Assembly (NCBI GenBank): GCA_021199655.1
Contig: JAJQHQ010000046.1
Location: forward strand, 11,931 to 45,265
DNA length: 33,335 nt
Source of the DNA: Lachnospiraceae bacterium
GTDB lineage: Bacteria; Bacillota; Clostridia; Lachnospirales; Lachnospiraceae
Direction: 5' to 3'
The notes beneath the pieces are model-generated. The model was not told the origin of the DNA and did not search any database. It worked only from the letters and a program-made list of their open reading frames with translations. A program made the translations under genes and the position numbers. The stretch's first letter is position 1. Every line of letters starts with the position of its first letter. Positions 30,366 to 33,335 of the stretch are shown one piece after another.

Positions 30366-31743
30366 TTACAGCAAACACCTCCACCTGACTTCTCTCTATG
30401 TTATCTGTTTCTTTCAAATATGAAAGAACAGTATTTATCTCTGCTTTAATAATCTGTGCTGCCATTACGGTATCTGTTATTATAAAAACATCATCATTGT
30501 CATCCATAAATGCATATGAATAAAGAATGGCAGATTGTAAATCCATCGATACCTCTGACCTCACACCACGCATCATAAATTTTGTAAACTCCCAGTAATC
30601 GTAATCCACCCAGTCTTCTCTATAATACACGCCTCTGTAGGATATCAATCGCTGATACCTTTTCTCGAAAATTGGATACCACGTATTTGAACTTGTTTCT
30701 CGCCCATCCTCTTTTGAAAAACAATCATCAATGCAGTCAGCTTCGTTGATTAACGGATTACCGCATATACGGCAATGTGTCGCACCGCTTGAGAAATCAT
30801 GATTCAAGCAGGTCGGGCAAACAGTCACCTTTGTCCGTTTTGAGCCATTAATGGTTAATTCTTCTGAGTACGGATATCTGTGATGCTTGGTTCCCGGAAT
30901 TTTTGTAAATTCACTTCGAGATTTCATACGCTCGAACATATTGTTGTACATCACAGAGCGTTCAATAACACCTCCGCAATAGGGGCAGTTATGTGCTTTT
31001 GAATCGTCTATGTACGAATAACATTCTGGACACTTCCGACATACTGGCACATATTTCGATTTCCACGGCATTCCCCACGCTCTATAAATGCTTCTGTAGA
31101 TTGCCTCATCTGTCTCAGTTATAAGAAACTTGTAAAAGTTACGCAAAACCAGTTTATCGTGTTTACCTGATGGCAGATAGTCAGTTTCAAAAACACGCTT
31201 ATATTTTTTCTCCGCTGCCTCGTCCGAGACACCAAACAAGAGAGCTATCTCATCAACAGTAATTCCGGTAAAATATTTTAAGATAGCAGTTGGCATAAGA
31301 AATTCAGCTGCGAAATAATGTGCTTCTACTTCCAAGACTCCGTATTGTTCTGAAGTCATTCCGCCTCGATTTAATGCCGTTTCACTAAACTCAATAAGAT
31401 GACCGAGAATGACATGACCTATTTCATGCATAATAGTCCACGAAATTCGGTCAGGACTGCTGACTTTAACATCATCATAAATAATGTAATACAATCCTGT
31501 ACTGCGCATCCTTATGGTTCGACCCTCCGCTTTCTGCTGACGCAAATGGAACGGATCTTCTGACTTCATCACTTTCTTAGCCTTTGACCACGGTAGGCAG
31601 ACAACATAGTCCTTCAACTCATCAAGAACATCGTAAGGAGAAATCGGAAACCTGGTATAACCACATTCGAGCAGAAACTTATATGCTGTTTGTGTCACGA
31701 AATCAAATCGTGGCTTGTCAGGAATCTTTTTCTCTCTTGGCAT
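30355..31743 (-). CDS. ImmA/IrrE-family metallopeptidase with two zinc ribbons
   Basis: 462 residues. The zinc-protease domain is N-terminal: WTIMHEIGHVILGH carries HExxH at 106-110, and EVEAHYFAAEFLMP (138-151) supplies the third ligand. Members of this family, like ImmA, cleave an XRE-type repressor to switch a mobile element on. After it come zinc ribbons at 235-256 (CRKC..CPYC) and 309-327 (CPTC..CRIC), then an unrecognised 130-residue C-terminal domain with ending IIKAEINTVLSYLKETDNIE. Such an extended form is unusual; ImmA itself is about a third of this length. ATG 31743 overlaps the regulator gene by 26 bp, the classical arrangement of a protease with its own repressor. Confidence 0.9.
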   Translation of the reverse strand: MPREKKIPDKPRFDFVTQTAYKFLLECGYTRFPISPYDVLDELKDYVVCLPWSKAKKVMKSEDPFHLRQQKAEGRTIRMRSTGLYYIIYDDVKVSSPDRISWTIMHEIGHVILGHLIEFSETALNRGGMTSEQYGVLEVEAHYFAAEFLMPTAILKYFTGITVDEIALLFGVSDEAAEKKYKRVFETDYLPSGKHDKLVLRNFYKFLITETDEAIYRSIYRAWGMPWKSKYVPVCRKCPECYSYIDDSKAHNCPYCGGVIERSVMYNNMFERMKSRSEFTKIPGTKHHRYPYSEELTINGSKRTKVTVCPTCLNHDFSSGATHCRICGNPLINEADCIDDCFSKEDGRETSSNTWYPIFEKRYQRLISYRGVYYREDWVDYDYWEFTKFMMRGVRSEVSMDLQSAILYSYAFMDDNDDVFIITDTVMAAQIIKAEINTVLSYLKETDNIERSQVEVFAVNDL

Positions 31744-32113
31744 ACTCGATAAACATCTCCACCTGCTTGTAAAGGTCATCCAAGTCTTCATCTTTTAAAT
31801 CAGCATTTCTTGAAAGACCATCAGCAATTTTTTCTACAGTTTCTTGTTGCTTTTTTGTTTTTAGTCCTGGAAATGCACGTTCAACAGCAGGTGTATCATC
31901 AGTGGGCGCATAACCAGCGATTTTTAAGAGTTCCTCCTGCGGCACATTCAAAGCATCAGCTAACGAGCAGAGTACTTTCAATGATGGCATTTTTCTTTCA
32001 TTAGTCTCAATTCGCTGAACTTCCGTATGACTGATTCCCGCTTTTGTAGCAAGCAGATTCCTGCTCATCCCAAGTCCAGTTCTCTTTGTCTTTATGTATT
32101 CACCCAGAGTCAT
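31718..32113 (-). CDS. XRE-family transcriptional regulator
   Basis: 131 residues. The N-terminal helix-turn-helix is MTLGEYIKTKRTGLGMSRNL, LATKAGISHTEVQRIETNER and KMPSLKVLCSLADALNVPQE (residues 1-60), followed by a linker and a charged C-terminal helix region (ADLKDEDLDDLYKQVEMFIE), probably the contact for the protease. By analogy with ImmR it would bind the palindromes GAACC-N4-GGTTC upstream and repress the rightward promoter and perhaps its own. I take the second of two adjacent ATGs (32113) because GGAGG lies seven bases from it. It leads the leftward operon. Confidence 0.9.
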   Translation of the reverse strand: MTLGEYIKTKRTGLGMSRNLLATKAGISHTEVQRIETNERKMPSLKVLCSLADALNVPQEELLKIAGYAPTDDTPAVERAFPGLKTKKQQETVEKIADGLSRNADLKDEDLDDLYKQVEMFIEYAKREKDS

Positions 32114-32191
32114 CATTTCACCTCCACTAAGATTACCTTTATTATTTTAGCACGAGTCGAACCGAAAAGCAATAGCATTCACAAATTATTT

Positions 32192-32205
32192 ACACCTAAA
32201 GGTTC
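32192..32205. promoter_or_regulatory. Operator O1 (imperfect)
   Basis: ACACC-TAAA-GGTTC, one arm imperfect, nine bases before the -35 of the rightward promoter. Matches the O2/O3 palindrome at nine of ten arm positions. Confidence 0.55.
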
Positions 32206-32214
32206 AAATCTCTA

Positions 32215-32243
32215 TTGACTGCATCTCCAAAATTGTGTATAAT
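32215..32243 (+). promoter_or_regulatory. Rightward sigma-A promoter under XRE control
   Basis: TTGACT (32215-32220), 17-bp spacer, TATAAT (32238-32243): only one mismatch to consensus. O2 covers the expected start site and O1 lies just upstream, so a bound repressor would shut it off. It should transcribe the 59-aa gene, the structured RNA and the sigma-like gene. Confidence 0.75.
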
Positions 32244-32250
32244 ACATTTT

Positions 32251-32264
32251 GAACCGATAGGTTC
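32251..32264. promoter_or_regulatory. Operator O2
   Basis: GAACC-GATA-GGTTC, a perfect palindrome in its arms, beginning eight bases after the -10 box and so covering the start site. Confidence 0.7.
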
Positions 32265-32316
32265 AAGCTGCAACTGCTATAGTTCGAATTGGCAGCTTAT
32301 TTTTTTACAGTGTATT

Positions 32317-32330
32317 GAACCTATCGGTTC
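32317..32330. promoter_or_regulatory. Operator O3
   Basis: GAACC-TATC-GGTTC, the exact reverse complement of O2 including the four-base centre, 66 bp away. A bound pair could loop the DNA. In RNA, O2 and O3 arms (about 16 bases) could pair. Confidence 0.65.
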
Positions 32331-32379
32331 TATTTTTCTTTTTATGTAGAACTTTTAAGTTATTCAGGAGGTGATGCCT

Positions 32380-32430
32380 ATGATTCTGGAAGAAAGGAGG
32401 ACCGGCAAGTATGGAAGTACGAGCCAATAA
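32380..32430 (+). CDS. Possible 16-aa leader peptide
   Basis: ATG 32380 has GGAGG eight bases upstream and encodes MILEERRTGKYGSTSQ, ending at TAA. It contains the ribosome site of the next gene and overlaps its start, so its translation could control that gene. Short, and not testable by composition. Confidence 0.35.
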   Translation: MILEERRTGKYGSTSQ

Positions 32431-32590
32431 CGGCAAGGGTCCCTTACTGTTTGAATGGAAACCGGAAATTCAAACAGTGAACCTAATCCGAAAGGATATG
32501 TACTACGAAGTACAACTGGATGAGCATTCATATTGCGTGCGTGAAGAATGCCCCAAATACGAATGTAAAAACAAGAAATCCCACAACTAA
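32411..32590 (+). CDS. 59-aa small protein with C-x4-C-x4-C tail
   Basis: Starts MEVRANNGKGPLLFEWKPEI with GGAGG ten bases upstream, and ends CVREECPKYECKNKKSHN. Three Cys (42, 47, 52) in a basic tail could bind a metal or form part of a treble clef. I do not recognise it. As the first proper gene after the repressor-controlled rightward promoter, it may play the part of an early regulator of the mobile element, but that is inference from place only. Confidence 0.6.
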   Translation: MEVRANNGKGPLLFEWKPEIQTVNLIRKDMYYEVQLDEHSYCVREECPKYECKNKKSHN

Positions 32591-32602
32591 ATAACAGTTA
32601 CT

Positions 32603-32712
32603 GAATCCTCAGAGCTGCTCGATGGCCAGAAGGATGTTGTATCTACTACAGCATCAGTCTGGCCATTTTGCGTTTGCTCTGTGGGATGACGCAAATCGGC
32701 TCTGTCGGATTC
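32603..32712 (+). ncRNA. Three-way-junction structured RNA candidate before the sigma-like gene
   Basis: The closing stem P1 is GAATCC (32603-32608) with GGATTC (32707-32712) and CAGAGC (32610-32615) with GCTCTG (32699-32704). P2 is ATGGCCAGA (32622-32630) with TCTGGCCAT (32658-32666), continued across AG/AG by GATG-T-TGTA with TACA-G-CATC, loop TCTAC. P3 is TTTGCGT (32667-32673) with ACGCAAA (32689-32695), starting at the base after P2. CATTTTTG follows P1. A second GCTCTG (32676-32681) could compete for CAGAGC, and GGATT can instead pair with AATCC (32722-32726) just before the ribosome site. This suggests a cis-acting switch for the sigma-like gene. The 152-bp gap has no ORF. Confidence 0.55.
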
Positions 32713-32742
32713 CATTTTTGAAATCCAAAGGAGTCGATTTTT

Positions 32743-33234
32743 ATGTCAAATACTGAAAAGAACCATTTTATCTATAGCAAAGCCCTCGGAGAGAAAATTC
32801 CTGTCTCAGAACAGGAGTACAAAGACTTCTATAAGGAAGTCACTCGCATTCGCAAGAGGGAGCAATACCACGGACGTTGCTTCTGCCCCAAACAGTTCAT
32901 CTGGAGTTGCGATGGAGACTGCGACAGTTGCGAATACCACAGGAATGACACTCTTTCCCTCGATGCAGAGAACACCGAAGGAGGTGCCAGCCTCTACGAC
33001 ATGGTAGAAGCCGCCAACATGGAAAACATTGTCGAGGACCGTATGCTACTGGAGCAACTCATCCAACGCTTCCGGGAACTCGACTCCGATGCAGACCGTA
33101 TCCTCGGTATGTGGGCAGACGACGACAAAATCTCAGACCGCAAAATCGCAGAAGCTCTCGGTAGGCCTCAGCGCACGTTCTCGGATCAGATGCAGCGTTA
33201 CCGCGACGAGTTCCGCAAAATCCGTGGCTACTAA
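32743..33234 (+). CDS. Sigma-factor-like helix-turn-helix protein of mobile-element type
   Basis: 163 residues. The C-terminus (about 98-160) is a sigma-70 region-4-like HTH: MLLEQLIQRFRELDSDADRI, then DRKIAEALGRPQRTFSDQMQ. The middle has a Cys cluster C46-x-C48-x7-C56-x3-C60-x2-C63, a possible zinc site. The N-terminus (FIYSKALGEKIPVSEQEYKD) resembles small proteins conserved on clostridial integrative elements. It probably regulates transfer or maintenance genes further right. AAAGGAG lies nine bases before the ATG, and the structured RNA lies directly upstream. Confidence 0.75.
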   Translation: MSNTEKNHFIYSKALGEKIPVSEQEYKDFYKEVTRIRKREQYHGRCFCPKQFIWSCDGDCDSCEYHRNDTLSLDAENTEGGASLYDMVEAANMENIVEDRMLLEQLIQRFRELDSDADRILGMWADDDKISDRKIAEALGRPQRTFSDQMQRYRDEFRKIRGY

Positions 33235-33251
33235 TAAGTAGCCTGACCACC

Positions 33252-33297
33252 CGGCTGTCGGCTGATATTCACTTTCAGTCGGCAGCCGAAATCTTTT
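33252..33297 (+). terminator. Intrinsic terminator after the sigma-like gene
   Basis: CGGCTGTCGGCTG (33252-33264) pairs with CAGTCGGCAGCCG (33276-33288): 13 bp with two G-T wobbles and an 11-base loop, then AAATCTTTTCT. It lies 17 bp after the stop codon. Confidence 0.65.
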
Positions 33298-33335
33298 CTA
33301 AAAAATAATCCGCTCAAATCCTGTCCTTTTCTCCA

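Noticed and set aside
1-33335. tRNA or rRNA genes
   Set aside because: I found no cloverleaf with the T-loop and anticodon arm features, and no rRNA-like stretch.

Overview
The window looks like a chromosome segment of a gut-type Lachnospiraceae (Clostridia). The evidence is strong GGAGG ribosome sites, sigma-A promoters, a moderate-GC housekeeping part, a firmicute-style nucleoside salvage cluster, a CBS-DRTGG family II pyrophosphatase and an MscS/cobO pair. About two thirds (roughly 1-23,470) is housekeeping DNA. The last 10 kb (about 23,600 to the right edge) is more AT-rich accessory DNA carrying DNA modification, nuclease and regulatory genes, and it continues past the window.

Region 1 (1-9,586): all genes read leftward. 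The order of transcription is deoD, deoB, cdd, pdp (nucleoside phosphorolysis, cytidine deamination, pentose-phosphate recovery), ppaC, a flavin-reductase-like protein, then murA behind its own promoter and a long hairpin-rich leader. The leftmost 1 kb has no convincing gene. It holds a GATC-containing 8-bp tandem repeat, a consensus leftward promoter and tandem terminators after murA.

Region 2 (9,587-17,300): a TPR lipoprotein (leftward), mscS and cobO (rightward), two D-2-hydroxyacid dehydrogenases and between them an AAA-ATPase/PD-(D/E)XK protein. Region 3 (17,300-23,471) is a leftward set: TauE/SafE permease, class I aminotransferase, amino-acid ABC transporter (binding protein, permease, ATPase) and an M20 amidohydrolase. 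A leader hairpin ending in a T tract precedes the binding-protein gene.

Region 4 (23,600-33,335): an XRE regulator faces a rightward promoter flanked by palindromic operators. Leftward it leads an overlapping set: XRE, ImmA/IrrE protease with zinc ribbons, zinc-ribbon protein, TcmP-like protein, and an SPL-type radical SAM protein with a C-x3-C-x3-C cluster. After a stretch of gene remnants and hairpins come a winged-helix-like protein, a MutH/Sau3AI-type nuclease, and the complete DpnII-type GATC system (DpnM, DpnA and DpnII equivalents). Rightward are a 59-aa Cys protein, a three-way-junction RNA candidate and a sigma-like HTH gene.

Throughout region 1-3 there are short dispersed intergenic repeats: a 25-bp quasi-palindrome at six loci, always in the same orientation, and a compound hairpin found twice with compensatory base changes. 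The most interesting parts are the XRE/ImmA-IrrE/TcmP/radical-SAM module joined to two GATC-type nucleases, and the structured RNA before the sigma-like gene.
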